A stretch of 64,000 bases of DNA from Fragum whitleyi (taxonomy: Eukaryota; Mollusca; Bivalvia; Cardiida; Cardiidae). Shown piece after piece: positions 28,729-40,189 of the stretch. Position 1 is the stretch's first letter, and every line of letters starts with the position of its first letter. The stretch is taken from positions 53,866,399 to 53,930,398 of the forward strand of contig OX411552.1 in the NCBI GenBank assembly GCA_948146395.1, read 5' to 3'. The notes beneath the pieces were generated by a model. It saw only the letters and a program-made list of their open reading frames with translations, did not search any database and was not told the DNA's origin. A program made the position numbers and the translations under genes.

Positions 28729-29621
28729 TTAGCTCACCTGAGCACATCGTGCTCAAGGTCAGCTTTAGTGATCATTGAATGTCCGTCGTTCGTCGTGTGT
28801 CGTCATGCATCAACAATTGAAATGTTTACACTCTAGAGGCCACAATTATTGTCCAATCTTCATGAAACTTGATCAGAATGATTGTCAGGTCACAAGGATG
28901 AATACCATTGAAAATGGGAAGGATCTGTGCCATATTACGGGAAAAGGGGTCTTAATGACAATTTTCTTGTTTACACTCTAGAGGCCACAAATATGGTCCA
29001 ATTTTCATGAAACTTGGTCAGAATGTTTGTCAGGTTCTAAGGATGAACCCTATTGAAAAAGGGAAGGATCCATGCCATATCAGGAGAAAAGGGGCCTTAA
29101 TGACAATTTTCTTGTTTTCACTGTAGAGGCCACAAATATGGCCCAATCTGCATGAAACCTGGACAGAATGTTTGTCAGGTCACAAGGATGAACCCTTTTG
29201 AAAATGGGAAGGATCCATGCCATATCATGGGAAAAGGGCCCTTTATGACAATTTTCTTGTTTACTCTCTAGAGGCCACTCATTATGTCAAATCTTCATGA
29301 AACTTGGTCAGAATGTTTGTCAGGTCAAAGGATGATCCCTATTGGAAATGGTAATGATCTGTGCTATGTCACTGGAAAATGGTCCTTAAAGACAAATTTC
29401 TTGTTTTCACTCTTGAGGCCACATATATGGTCCAATCATCATGGAACTTGGTCAGAATGTTTGTCATGTCACAATGATGAACCCTATTGGAAATGGGAAG
29501 GATCAGTGCCATATCACAGAACAAAAGTAAAATTATGACCTTTGCTTGAAAATTTGCTTATCATTAAATGAGACAAAGATACGAAGGTGAGCGATATAGG
29601 ACCATCATGGTCCTCTTGTTT
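28729..29621 (+). mobile_element. Helentron-like element C with 145-bp monomers
   Basis: Head TTTAGCTCACCTGAGCACATC with partner GTGCTCAAGGTCAGC. Five to six monomers with CTAGAGGCCACAAATATGG and GAAACTTGGTCAGAATG, spaced 145 bp (28970, 29115, about 29260). Ends GGACCATCATGGTCCTCTTG at 29600-29619. Same family as element B. Confidence 0.75.
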
Positions 29622-29964
29622 GGAATCTAGAATGATTGTGCTAACTGCCAATGTCATAATATCTGCAATATGCCTTCTGGTTGACCCTTGATAGATCCAA
29701 TCCTTTTTTCAAAAATTCATTTTATAGAATTTTTAGATTATCCCTTTATCCATGATGTGTCACATGTATTGCAGTATGGGAACATTGCAACTCGTCTGAC
29801 TCAAATATTTATCGGTAGTGTAGGTTAAGATCAGACTGCATATCTGTGCAGGCTGGTCGTAGTCTATATTGGCAGCTAAAACTCTTGTGTACAATTGGAA
29901 TACGCAATGAACATTATAAGAAATTGTTAGTTTGAATGGGTTTTTACGCCGCTGTCAAACTTTT

Positions 29965-31087
29965 TTAGCTCCATCGGCTATTGTCATAGCGTTGTGTCCG
30001 TCGTCCATGCGTCCGGTTGTAAACTTTTCCTTTAAAAATATTCTCCTCAGAAACTTCTGGATCAATTTCAACCAAACTTCACATGAATGGTCCTTGGGTG
30101 ACCCTCTTTCAAAGTTGTTCAAAAAATTTTGATCCAATTAACAACACGGATTTAAAGCTGCTCTTTCACAGATCGGGAAAATGTGATTTTTTTTTTTTTT
30201 TTTATTTTATTGTGAAATTAACAGAAACTATGCCTTCGTCGTGTAGAAAACTCTTTAATAATAAGATTCAATCTGGTGAGGTAAGAAATTCCATTCTGGA
30301 AAATAAAGCAACTACTAACGCCTTAAAAAAAAATCTTAAATTTTGAGCCAACTATTTACGAATGCAGTTCCACGTGTTTGTCCAATTATATCAAAGGTTA
30401 ATGTCTAAGTATTTGTCAATTGGGAAAATTGATATAGATACATGCGAAAAATGAAACAAAATACATGAAAAATAACAATTTCGTAATTTATAGACTGGAA
30501 ATAAATAGACTGGTTCCATCACTGACTTTGCCGATTCAAACATTCAAGCTGCATTTTTTTTTTTTTAAATGGTTGTTGGTTATTTCCATACCCATGTACA
30601 ATTCTTAAACATTGGAAAGTTCACAAATTACCGAACCTAAGAATCAGTTTTGTATTTTTTCTATGAAAACTGTGAAAGAGCAGCTTTAATGGGCTTGGTT
30701 TATTTCCAAATATGGTAAAAAGTGGGCACTCTCAGATTCTTATTGATGGATACCATTTAAATTTTTTATGAATGATCCTTGGGTGACCCTTTATCAGTCT
30801 ACAAAATATTATCGTGATTGGAAGAAAAACATGTATTTTATGAGCGGAGGTCATTTTTCTAATTGTTATATAGTGGAAACTTTGAAAAAAAAATCAAAGA
30901 TTATCGTGCATCCAAAAATTATTGTGATTGGATGAAAAATATGTCTTTAATGGGCGGAGGTCATGTTATATAGTGGAAACTTTGAAAATCATTTTCCAAA
31001 ATATTTATAAATCTAGTCAAAACTTTGATTTGCTATTACAAGAATTTCAAGCCTGTGGAGTGACTCAATCCATTCATGGCTTTCTAG
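29965..31087 (+). mobile_element. Satellite-core element H2, interrupted by a TTAA element
   Basis: Head TTAGCTCCATCGGCTATTG, a GTCCGTCGTCC tract, monomers with GGGCGGAGGTCAT and TATATAGTGGAAACTTTG, and the H-type end CATTCATGGCTTTCTAG. The 530-bp TTAA element sits within it at 30156. Confidence 0.7.
30156..30685. mobile_element. TTAA-flanked MITE, family P4
   Basis: TIRs AGCTGCTCTTTCACAG and CTGTGAAAGAGCAGCT are perfect inverses, with TTAA at 30152-30155 and 30686-30689. TTAA duplication is the hallmark of piggyBac-type transposition. The interior is AT-rich with poly-T and encodes no transposase. Confidence 0.8.
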
Positions 31088-31088
31088 A

Positions 31089-31340
31089 TTAGTTATATCT
31101 GGTCAGCTGGAGCACCAAACAATATATTCCTGGTATTTTCACACAAGTAACGTTACTACCGTTGCATCCTTTCCTAGCCTCCAGCTTCTATCCAACATAG
31201 GTCTACTATCATTGACCAATTGGTTGGAGACAAATACATGTATTTGAAAAGAATGAGTGCCGCCGTCGGGGATCAAACCCGGGACCTCTAGATTAACAGT
31301 CCGACGCCCTACCAACTGCCCTATGATGCACAACTGAACA
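31089..31340 (-). repeat. SINE S1, best-preserved copy (minus strand)
   Basis: Read on the minus strand: a tRNA-like head with GCAGTTGGTAGGGCG, anticodon loop CTGTTAA (GTT, Asn-like), GGGTTTGATCCCCGACGG, then TAGACCTATGTTGGATAG, GGAAAGGATGCAACG and TGTTTGGTGCTCCAGCTG. This copy defines the head of the family. The minus-strand open frame over it is not a gene. Confidence 0.75.
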
Positions 31341-31346
31341 ATTTAA

Positions 31347-32628
31347 GGTAACTGCGGACACATAGAGGGCCATTTTAGGTCCAAATTTTGAATTGTCTGC
31401 AAATCATGCCTAATGCGATAAAACTATACTTTGAAGTACCCGCTTTCATATTTCGGTCATAAAAGGGAATTTCATAACGTAGAGTTGACGTCATGACGTC
31501 ATCAAGGGGCCGACCCCTTTTTTAGGAGCCAATACAGTAATTGTCCATTTTTTCGGAAATAATAAACCGATTTTCATCCCGAAAACGCCATTTGCTTCGT
31601 TTAAAGACGCCGGATCTTATGTTCTATTGATATAAGGATATTAGTGTAAGAAATGCAATTAAATGTAACGCATTAAATGTTAATGTCTTCTGTGTTGCTA
31701 TTTTCGAGTACAGTCACTGGAAATATTGCCTTTTTTCTCGAAAATTTGTCCGGTGACCTATGCTGAAATTTAGATATGTTGCTTCCAAACCATTTGGCTG
31801 AAGAAATTTGAAATAAAAACCATGTGTCTTCGGGTTAGATTTTTTGTAAAATTCGATTCCGCGAAGATAACGCAAATCAGAGGATATTTCAACGTCGCGT
31901 CAAATGTTCACAAAAGCTGTCTTTTTAAATGAATAAAACTTAAGTGATTTTTTTCATTTCTTAAATTTCACATTCAGATTAAATACTTTTGAATCCTATT
32001 TTTTACGATAAACCTAAATTTCAAATATTTTAGAATAAGTTATTGCACGGAGATTGGCGCCAAATAAGCATAGTGCAGATGGTTTTAGTACGACGTCGAA
32101 TCCGACGAAAACTGTTCAAACAACTTAACAAAATCGAATTTAATAAAAAATCTAACATATCATTTTTATTTGATTAATGCAAAGCATATTCTTTTCGCTA
32201 CAAAATAATAAAAAATCAGCATAGGTCACCGGACGATATTTTGAGAAATTTCTACTTATTTACAAAAAATGAAATGAAAAAAGAAACGTCAAATCTTAAA
32301 ATTTGCGAAATGGTTAGCGTTTCGGGCCTATATTTCTATTTAAATGTGCACAGAAATTAAACGAATAGCCCGGGCGTTCTTGGACTTTCAAAATGAAACT
32401 TTTTTCGTGAAAATCGGCCGATTAATTCAGAAAATATTTGCAAATATTGATTTTGGCGGGTCAAAAAGGGGTTGGCCCCTTAATGACGTCACGACGTCAA
32501 ATGAACGGGCTTCAGACCCTTTTCATTGCGTGTTCGCTAATTCTCGCACTTCAAATACAAATCTTAGAAATTATTGTGAGATTTTAAGGAAGTCAAAAAT
32601 TCGACTATGTTATCTGTCCGCAGTTACC
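31347..32628. mobile_element. TTAA-flanked fold-back element, family P2
   Basis: Perfect 14-bp TIRs GGTAACTGCGGACA and TGTCCGCAGTTACC, with TTAA at 31343-31346 and 32629-32632. The two halves are imperfect inverses over most of the length: GACGTCATGACGTCATCAAG-GGGCC against TTAATGACGTCACGACGTC, and GTCCGGTGACCTATGCTGA against TCAGCATAGGTCACCGGAC. No transposase is present. Confidence 0.8.
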
Positions 32629-32632
32629 TTAA

Positions 32633-33705
32633 GAAGGGTTACTCTGTTTTGAGAATTGACCATCTGATGTTCTTTTTTGTAGCATCTATCCATCTTTATT
32701 GTAGTTCACCAGAGCACAAGATGCTCAAGATGAGCAATTTTGATTGGTCACCATCTTCAAAATCACTGGACAGTCATAATGAAACATGACAGAAATTATG
32801 GAAGAATCTAACTCCATAAAACACAGAAAGTTTGGATTCATTTGATATAGAAACAAGAAAGGGGGTTTTCAAATCTGATCATAGGGATCCAAATTTACCC
32901 GCCTACCACAGTATAGACCAATAATACAAACGTTTATTAGTCTATATGGTGGTAGGGGGGTAAAGTCGGATCCCTATGGATCTGACGGTGTTTATTCTAT
33001 GATTTCAAAAATATAGGGATATCAACGCAATTGAAGTGTGATATTTAATTTTCCTTGTTTATAGTAAAAAAAAATATCCCCACAAATCCAGAAAATGTTG
33101 GAAACTTTTTTTTAAAAAAAAAAAGTTGAGGATTCCCATCACCCCCTGTGGAGAGTTTTGAGATTTTGTACATTATGTCCCGTAATGTTCTTCATTCTGC
33201 CCGCCATAATCGAAACAATGAAATTTATTTATCTGTCGTTTTCAGCTCTACTGACCAAAAGTTAGAAGAGCCAAACCAATATTGTGGTTTCTGGTCGTCC
33301 GACTATCCTTTAGTTATTCTTGTATTTGCGATATAGCCCACAATTAGTATCTGATCTCTACTTGAAACTTTCACTGGATGATGTCATATGAAAGATTCCT
33401 TTCGAAAATTGGGCTGGCCCGTCCGAAAGCATGGGAAGAGGGGCTCTTTATTCTTTTCACTCAAGATATTTTTGTTCACTCGAGAAATTCTGCAAACATG
33501 ATGATATTTGTGTAGCAAGAGAAGTTACTTTCGAAAATTGAGTTGATTTGTTGGAAAAAAAAGGCCAAATGGGTCTTTTTGCTGAAAATAGTATATTTTG
33601 CGCGATTAAACTTATACACGTGTATTATTGCATTTCCTCGAAACTGTCCTTTGGGGGTAAAAAAAGAAGCGCCCGCTTGAAAAAAGGGAAAAGGGTCTTT
33701 TTGGT
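32633..33705. other. Intergenic with a satellite-element head fragment and one hairpin
   Basis: 32699-32745 resembles the TTCACCTGAGCAC head (GTTCACCAGAGCACAAGATG) without the rest of an element. 32881-32979 is a separate hairpin. No gene is seen. Confidence 0.4.
32881..32979. repeat. Hairpin repeat, ATAGGGATCC arms
   Basis: ATAGGGATCC, TTTACCCGCCTACCAC and TATAGACCAATAA on the left pair with TTATTAGTCTATA, GTGGTAGGGGGGTAAA and GGATCCCTAT on the right, leaving a short loop. Length 99 bp. Confidence 0.75.
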
Positions 33706-33799
33706 TTTTAGCTCACCTAAACACAAAATGCTAAAGGTGGGCTATTGTGATCACTGACTGTGCGTCAGTCTGTCCGTCCGTCCGTCCGCCTTTGTCTCT

Positions 33800-33981
33800 C
33801 ACCAATGAGTTCATAACCGTAGACCTATGTGAGATAGCAGCCGGAGGAAAGAATGTGGTGGTTGTACTGGTGAGAGAAATATCAGGAATCCATTGTTAGG
33901 TGCTCCAGTCGCCGCGATGTAACTGAAATAATTGAAATAATGTTGAAAGCGGCGTTAAACTCTATTCAATCAATCAACCGT
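33800..33981 (+). repeat. SINE S1 inserted in a CCGT-rich tract
   Basis: Carries TAGACCTATGTGAGATAGC, GGAATCCATTGTTAGGTGC, GTTGAAAGCGGCGTTAAAC and the ATTCAATCAATCAA tail. CCGTCCGTCCG-type sequence on both sides is the probable target duplication. It is the source of the conserved 3' core used to recognise the family. Confidence 0.75.
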
Positions 33982-34612
33982 CCGTCCGTCAACAGTTTCT
34001 TTAAATATCTTCTCCTCCTATACCACTGGGCCAATCAAGCTGAAACTTGGCAGGGATGTTTCTAGGATGAAGCTCTTCAAAAGTTGTAAAAGAAAATTAA
34101 TTTTATTAAAAACCCTGGTTTCCATAGTTTCATACAGGCACAAAATTGCCGAAAATCTTAGAAAAAATCTTCTCCTCCTTAACCAAAAGGCCAATCAAGC
34201 TTGACATGGATGTTCCTTGGGTGAATTCTTCAAAAGATGTTAAAACCATTTAATTTCATCAAACGCTCTGAAATAATTGAAATAATGTTGAAAGCGGCGT
34301 TAAACTCTATTCAATCAATCAACCGTCCGTCCGTCAACAGTTTCTTTAAATATCTTCTCCTCCTATACCACTGGGCCAATCAAGCTGAAACTTGGCAGGG
34401 ATGTTTCTAGGATGAAGCTCTTCAAAAGTTGTAAAAGAAAATTAATTTTATTAAAAACCCTGGTTTCCATAGTTTCATACAGGCACAAAATTGCCGAAAA
34501 TCTTAGAAAAAATCTTCTCCTCCTTAACCAAAAGGCCAATCAAGCTTGACATGGATGTTCCTTGGGTGAATTCTTCAAAAGATGTTAAAACCATTTAATT
34601 TCATCAAACGCT
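33923..34612 (+). repeat. Perfect tandem duplication, 345 bp x 2
   Basis: 33923-34267 and 34268-34612 read identically by eye. Each begins CTGAAATAATTGAAATAATG (the SINE tail) and ends CATCAAACGCT; CTG-type microhomology lies at the junctions. It is a recent duplication or an assembly artefact. Confidence 0.85.
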
Positions 34613-34680
34613 CTGGTTTCCATGGTAACGGAGAGGCTGAAAAAAAAGACTGAAAATTGCCGAAAATCTTAGATTAATGG

Positions 34681-34762
34681 TGGGGTTTTTGTCCTGGTCA
34701 AGTTTTGTTCGATAGGGTTTTGTCTCGTGGGTTTTTGTCCTGGTGGGGTTTTGTCCGTACCC
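34681..34762 (+). mobile_element. Solo word-repeat end related to W2
   Basis: Repeats of GGGGTTTTTGTCC, GGGTTTTGTC and GGGGTTTTGTCCGTACCC, like the right end of the element at 35587. No matching left end lies nearby. Confidence 0.55.
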
Positions 34763-35586
34763 TGCGAAAATACACGATCAATCATAAAGACAATTTATTT
34801 CATTCGATAATTTTTCCCCCACTAATTAGTCAATATTTTGATTTTAATTGCATTGTAAAGGCATCAAATATACCGATGAAAAGGGGGCCTAGTGCTTCTT
34901 TTTTGTCACCTTTGTCGAGGTCATACATTTTTAGCTTGGCTGTTTTCGGAGAAAATCCGAGGGTAGTGCTGTAGCCGTAGCGGTACGGACAAAAGCTCTC
35001 CCGGACATTATCCCCCGGAAATGAGCCATCCGAAAAAAAATGCCGTGTGGCGTCGTTGTTGTCGTCGTCGTCGAGCGAACACCTGTAAAATTTACAAACA
35101 ATATTTGATCTCCATTTAGCGATTTATGTTTAATCTTTTGTTCGTTTTTTGGGTAAAATTAGTTTTTCATACACAAGAAGTTAATTTGAATTATGGCCTA
35201 TTTCTTTTATCCAATTTTAAAAAACGGTCTGGTTTTCCATCAGAAAACATTTTTGAAAAATTTCTGATACATTTAATTTCCGAAAGAATTATTTGCAAAT
35301 ATTCAAATATTGAAATTCAGGTCAGTATTATTTTCAAAAAAATTTCGATTTAGATCTAGTTTTGAAAGTGTAATCACTCAGTCTACAAAAGTATGCATAT
35401 TTCTTTTCTTTTAATTAATCGGAAATGTTCAGGTCATTTGATTTAAAATTAACAACTTGTGGTATTGTAATCAAATTATAAAATCATTTAAAGCAATCCC
35501 TTTTAGATACCTAAGAAAGGGTCGGTTCGCTATAGCATGTTACAATTCTTTAAATTTACGCGTTCGCGTTTTTACAATGCTGTTAA
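34763..35586. other. Intergenic with a family G head fragment
   Basis: 34930-34990 (TTTTTAGCTTGGCTGTTTTC, GGTAGTGCTGTAGCC) is the head of family G, which is complete at 47513. A GTCGTCGTCGTCG run follows. No gene is seen. Confidence 0.4.
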
Positions 35587-36529
35587 ATGCGGGTGTAGGA
35601 CAAAAGCCCCCTGGGACAAAAGCCCCCTAGGACAAAAGCCCCCTGGACAAAAGCCCCTAGGATAAAAGCCCCCTAGGACAAAAGCCCCACAATATAATAA
35701 ATACATGTATTGGTATATAAATTTTGAATTTCTTTAACTTTTAACTTTTAACTGAATCATTTAAATAAAATGGGTCCTTTTTTGTTTTATTTGCCATTAT
35801 ATAAGGTGATTTTTTTTTATAATTCTTAGCAATAAAAACCACCATTTCTCTTTTTAACAACTCAAAATCAGTTTTGTTTGAATTTCATTATAGGAAAATT
35901 TATTAGATATTCCAGCAAGCAAAGAAATTTACATTGAAAAGGAGAACCCTAAATATTAATACCTTAATTGATGGTTTTTTTTTCCTTTTATTCACACATT
36001 TTACATTCTTGACATCATTGGAACTTAATTCATATTTGTTATTGACTTATTTCACACCTTTGAGAGCGCAAGTATAACTTTACATGTAGTTCACAATATA
36101 GAAGGTGTTGACAAAATTGATTACGAAAACAGTATATTTTTTGTCTTTTCCCACATATTATGCCTTTTTTTTACAATTATATTTTATAACAAGTCAATTA
36201 TGAAATATAACATCTTTTCACAGATATTTATACACGAGAGAATACTTTATCCCCCCCCCCCCCCTTAAATGTTTATTTTCATACAATTTAAAATGACTAA
36301 AATATTAATTTCCTCAGAGAATTAACACATTAATATTCACAAATTCATATAAAAATCATAACTTTTAAGACTTTTTCAAAAAAATCCCCAAAAAATACAA
36401 TTTTCATAACCATGGGGCTTTTGTCCACTTTTCAGTTAAGGGCATGGGGCTTTTGTCCCATGGGGCTTTCGTCCATGGGGCTTTTGTCCCAGGGGGCTTT
36501 TGTCCTAGGGGGCTTTTGTCCGTACCCCG
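35587..36529. mobile_element. Word-repeat ITR element W2 (GGACAAAAGCCCC)
   Basis: The left end has six words of GGACAAAAGCCCCCT type (35598-35690). The right end has the inverse GGGGCTTTTGTCC words (36413-36522), finishing GTCCGTACCCC. TTAA lies at 35583-35586 and 36530-36533, but the terminal bases (ATGCGGGTGTAGG against CGGGGTACGG) are not clean inverses, so TTAA as the target is uncertain. Confidence 0.65.
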
Positions 36530-36533
36530 TTAA

Positions 36534-36754
36534 CCCTTTCCTGTTTTACAAAATTTTGGACCTGTCCAAATTCAAAGGTTTTGCAGGCGAAAATTTAAAG
36601 TGGATTTAATTTGAAAAATAACCATGCAGTAGGGTGGAAAACAGTGTGGAAAAAGTAGAAATTGCTTGTCAGAAGCAATTTCTTCTTTTTTCACAATGTT
36701 TTCTCAATTATAAAATCTTAGGCACGTAAAAAGCAGGGATTAAACAGCAAAGGG
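36534..36754 (+). mobile_element. piggyBac-like MITE, family P1, copy 1
   Basis: 221 bp with TIR CCCTTTCCTGTTTTA and inverse TTAAACAGCAAAGGG, and TTAA on both sides (36530-36533 and 36755-36758). An internal hairpin AAATTGCTTGTCAGAAGCAA follows the middle. Nearly identical to the copy at the forkhead stop codon. Confidence 0.85.
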
Positions 36755-36758
36755 TTAA

Positions 36759-37687
36759 AGACCTGGTTTAAGGAATGTTGTATATTCTGGACCCCTACTG
36801 ATAAGCTAATTGTTTATCTCTCTGAATCACCCCAGGGGGTCAATCACCCTTTATATTCTTCACATAACATTGACCAATATTGGTCATCATTATCTCATTA
36901 ATTGATTTGAAAAGAGTTAAAAAATTGAATATCTATGTTTTATTGAAATATTTAAATGTCTTCAAAGTTTTATTTATATCTGACTTGTGAACACTGTGAT
37001 AAAATCTGCAATTTAGGAAGTGAAAAAAAGTGATAATCCAGATCAATTGAAGGTAGAAATTTATATACATAAAAAAAATTGAACTTGCAGCAATGTTAAG
37101 AATAAAATTAATCCAAAAGAAAATGTTTAGGTAAAAATACCTCTCCTTTCAAACATTTTATAACCCATAAAATCTTGCTACAGAATCGAAACATTGCAGG
37201 AAAAGAAGAACATTAATTATCACTTTTCGATTATTCCAAGCAATTTTACTTAACAGATTTCTTAATATCATAGCTACAGCTATTTGTGATTACGGAATTA
37301 TTTTCATAAAATCAATTTTTTTAATCTTTTAACCATGTTTTAAGACGAAGGTTGAACATTAAAGATGCATCACAAACACTTTTCTTTTCTATGTAAAGTT
37401 TAAATTTGCGTAAAAAAGATAAAAGCCATTATCTAAATGACAGAATTAAATGAGATATTTAGTAATTTGAAATTATTTAACCAATAATTAATGAAATACT
37501 TTTCTCAAAAAGTCAAAATCAATATATGCCTGACAGCCTCTGTATGTGTATCTCTACATAGAGTATACAAGGTGATTAAGTGATTAAGATAAGGACCATA
37601 AAACCATTAAGATAACAATGGGTGGTTAATTGTTTATCTCATTTGGGGGGGGGGGGGGGTCAAATATAGAAGGCTTAAACCAGGTCT
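36759..37687. mobile_element. TTAA-flanked element, family P3
   Basis: TIRs AGACCTGGTTTAAG and CTTAAACCAGGTCT are perfect inverses. TTAA lies at 36755-36758 (shared with the P1 MITE) and 37688-37691. The 929-bp interior is AT-rich with GACCCC near one end and a poly-G tract near the other, and is non-coding. Confidence 0.75.
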
Positions 37688-38110
37688 TTAAATGCATATC
37701 GGGAATTTTTCAACGAAGTGTCTTATTCGACGAAAAATACGTTCCATGGTGAAGTTTCGACGAAGTGTCGCATCACTCAGTGGATACTGAGGGGATTCGA
37801 GAGGCTAAAACGCCCCCCCCCCCAAAAAAAAGAAATTATCTAATCTTTATGCAAAATGCAAAATCATTCTCCTGCTGTTAAAGACAAACATTATGCATAC
37901 AATCTTCCATCCATTTAAAATAGTTTGGGCCAATCGGTCCTACTTTGATAAATATAGTAGACAAAAAAAGTCCTGATCACAACGGCCGTCTCTGAAACGT
38001 CCTTCATTCTGTCTGCGTAGGCTGATCTGAGTCTATCCTGTTTTCAAAATCTTTGCAATCGATAATGTCTTGAAATTCACGTGAAGGGTTGATACACGTA
38101 ACCAAATTGA

Positions 38111-38182
38111 TGGCTCAGCGCGAAACTGTCGTAACTGTCGATATGATTATAGACAGTTACATCTGTTTCGCGACGAGCTTTC
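38111..38182. repeat. TGGCTCAGC hairpin family, copy 4
   Basis: TGGCTCAGCGCGAAACTGTC and, inverted, ACATCTGTTTCGCGACGAGC; inner arms GTAACTGTCGATA and ATAGACAGTTAC pair. Confidence 0.7.
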
Positions 38183-38569
38183 GATTATTGAGAAATAGAA
38201 TTGAAAAAACATTTACGATCTTTGCGCTAGACTTTTTCCAATCATTTCTTTATCTTTCAATATTTAATTTTTATTTTGGAGGTCAAATTTTAATTTGTAA
38301 AATATCGGCAGCACGATTTGCCTTTGGTCATAAACATTGAGATATATGAATATGACAGAAACATAAAAAAGGGTAAGAAAAGACGAATATCAGATTGTTT
38401 ATTAAATAGATCTTAAATAAATATTCATAAAAGAGTGACTTTATCTTTGAGCTTTCTAATTATTTTCAAAAATATCTTAATTATAACATTATTGAAAATT
38501 AATTACAAAAAAAAGAAATTAGCGCATTAAGAGGTTTAGTGATGTTATTGTACACGATCACTTTGAAGG

Positions 38570-38790
38570 TGTTAAAATCACCGTGTATAACGAGACATGG
38601 TGTCTAGTTTTGGGGTAAAATTAAACATGGGACGTATCATACAGAACATAAAGGTGCGAAATTCAGCATGGTCAGTATCTTGTCTTGGACGAGTAATTAG
38701 AACGACATTGGTGTGAAATTTAACACTGAACCTGTCTAGAAGGGGATAAGGTGTTGATTTTAACGCGGTACATGTCTTGTCATAGAATAG
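38570..38790 (+). repeat. Degenerate minisatellite, ~60-bp units
   Basis: Four loosely similar units, each GGTG-x-x-AAATT-type followed by an ACATG/GTC-TAGT block (about 38568, 38651, 38710, 38750). Low conservation; no coding signal. Confidence 0.35.
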
Positions 38791-39449
38791 TAATTAACAA
38801 TTTCTAACACCTTAATCTGAATAAATTCTTCGGATGGATAATCCGTTCATCACATTGTAATTTGTGAAGCTCGAAAACAGATAGAAGAAATCCAAACATT
38901 TAATTCGAAAAAAGAAAATTCTAAGAAGATAAAAAAAGTAAGAACTTTACATGTTCATGTTTCTGACATTTCATTGAAAGGAGACCATGTACATGGCCCG
39001 GACACTGATTTTCTGGATCTTTAATATGACGCAGCTACCTTACGATGTTCCCTTGTCGCGTGACGTTCAAAAAACAAAGCTGTTTCGGGACTTAATGCCC
39101 CTTTACTTTTATTGATAGCCTGACGAAATTGTTTGGAACAAGCAATATTTCTCTTTCTCCACCGTACGCGACGAGGTCTTGAAATAAGGTCTTCTGAAAC
39201 CTCCAAACGAAATGATTGGCGAATGTTTTGTGTTTTTTTTTTGCTTTTATCTTTCAATAATGACAATTGGTCTATTTTTTTTATCCCGTAAAAGAATATG
39301 CGTTTTAGACCTTCAGACATGAATTTAGAAACTGTTTCTAACAATTTCTTTTATGTGTGATGAAAAACAAAAACAATGCTCAACATTGGACAACTTTATG
39401 GTGCAATTTGCAAATTTTTGATGTCAGAACAGACTTAGAATTAGGCTAT

Positions 39450-39770
39450 CAGGGCTCGTGTTAGCGTTTGATATTAGGGAGTCATTGAAGCCTCACCTTA
39501 GAAATTCTGGGGTGAAATCTGAATTTAAAGGGGTCAAAAAAAAAAATAATCAATAGAATTTTACAATTTTTTTGAGGCCACTGTTTCTTGTGATGATATG
39601 GGACAACTAATTAACTTTAGAATGCATTTTGTAAATATCTTGGGTATAAAACCATGTTTTGACCATAAGTAATTCGTCCGTCAACGTGAGAATTTTCATG
39701 CGGTCAAATAAGGATATTTTCAGATTTCTCTGGGCCAAAATCCTGGTTAAAGGGTCCAACACGAGCCCTG
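39450..39770 (-). mobile_element. hAT-like MITE family N, complete copy with target duplication
   Basis: Starts CAGGGCTCGTGTTAGCG and ends CCAACACGAGCCCTG, 321 bp. GGCTAT occurs directly outside both ends (39444-39449 and 39771-39776). Orientation is reversed relative to 21391. Confidence 0.75.
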
Positions 39771-39929
39771 GGCTATGTCTGTTTTTATTTAGCGCTCAGT
39801 GAAGACTTGGAAGAGATTATACAGAAGCACTAGCTGATCTTCGTCTTGACACTAGCCTAATATGAAATTGATGAAAGTGCGGATTGTATTTTTGTAAAAT
39901 GATGTTTAAGTTTAGATAATCATTTCCTA

Positions 39930-40185
39930 TAAACGAATTGATTGATACCAAACAAATTTCGGTTGGAAAAAAACTATCTGACTACGGAAGAAATTTGGAT
40001 AAAATGTGTCTTTAATGGGCTGGGTCATTTTTATTTGTTATATAGCAGAAATCATTTTCTCAGAAAATAATCGATGGATATCAACCAAAATTCACATGAG
40101 TGATCCCTAGGTAACCATTGATGTGATTGCGATCAAATAGGTGGTGGTCAATACTTTATATGTTATTCAGAAGAAAATTTTAAAA
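39930..40185 (+). repeat. Degenerate family H monomers
   Basis: Contains GGGCTGGGTCATTTTT, TTATATAGCAGAAATCATTT and GATATCAACCAAAATTCACA, matching the monomers of H1 and H2. No head or tail is seen. Confidence 0.5.
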
Positions 40186-40189
40186 TTCA

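Larger units (their letters stand above)
33706..34680 (+). mobile_element. Satellite-core element J with SINE insertion and tandem duplication
   Basis: Head TTTTTAGCTCACCTAAACAC with partner GCTAAAGGTGGGC and a GTCCGTCCGTCC tract. A SINE (33800-33981) splits the tract; the body continues CCGTCCGTCAACAG, CTTCTCCTCC and CCAATCAAGC. Part of it is duplicated as two 345-bp units. Confidence 0.6.
37692..39449. other. Intergenic, no supported gene
   Basis: Contains a TGGCTCAGC hairpin (38111) and a degenerate tandem region at about 38570-38790. A 107-residue minus-strand frame (39344-39021) has no recognisable domain, so I do not call it a gene. Confidence 0.4.

Noticed and set aside
31139..31333. 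64-residue minus-strand frame
   Set aside because: It coincides with the tRNA-like head and body of SINE S1.
39021..39344. 107-residue minus-strand frame rich in Lys and Arg
   Set aside because: No recognised domain, no flanking exons and no partner in the window; length is within chance for AT-rich DNA.
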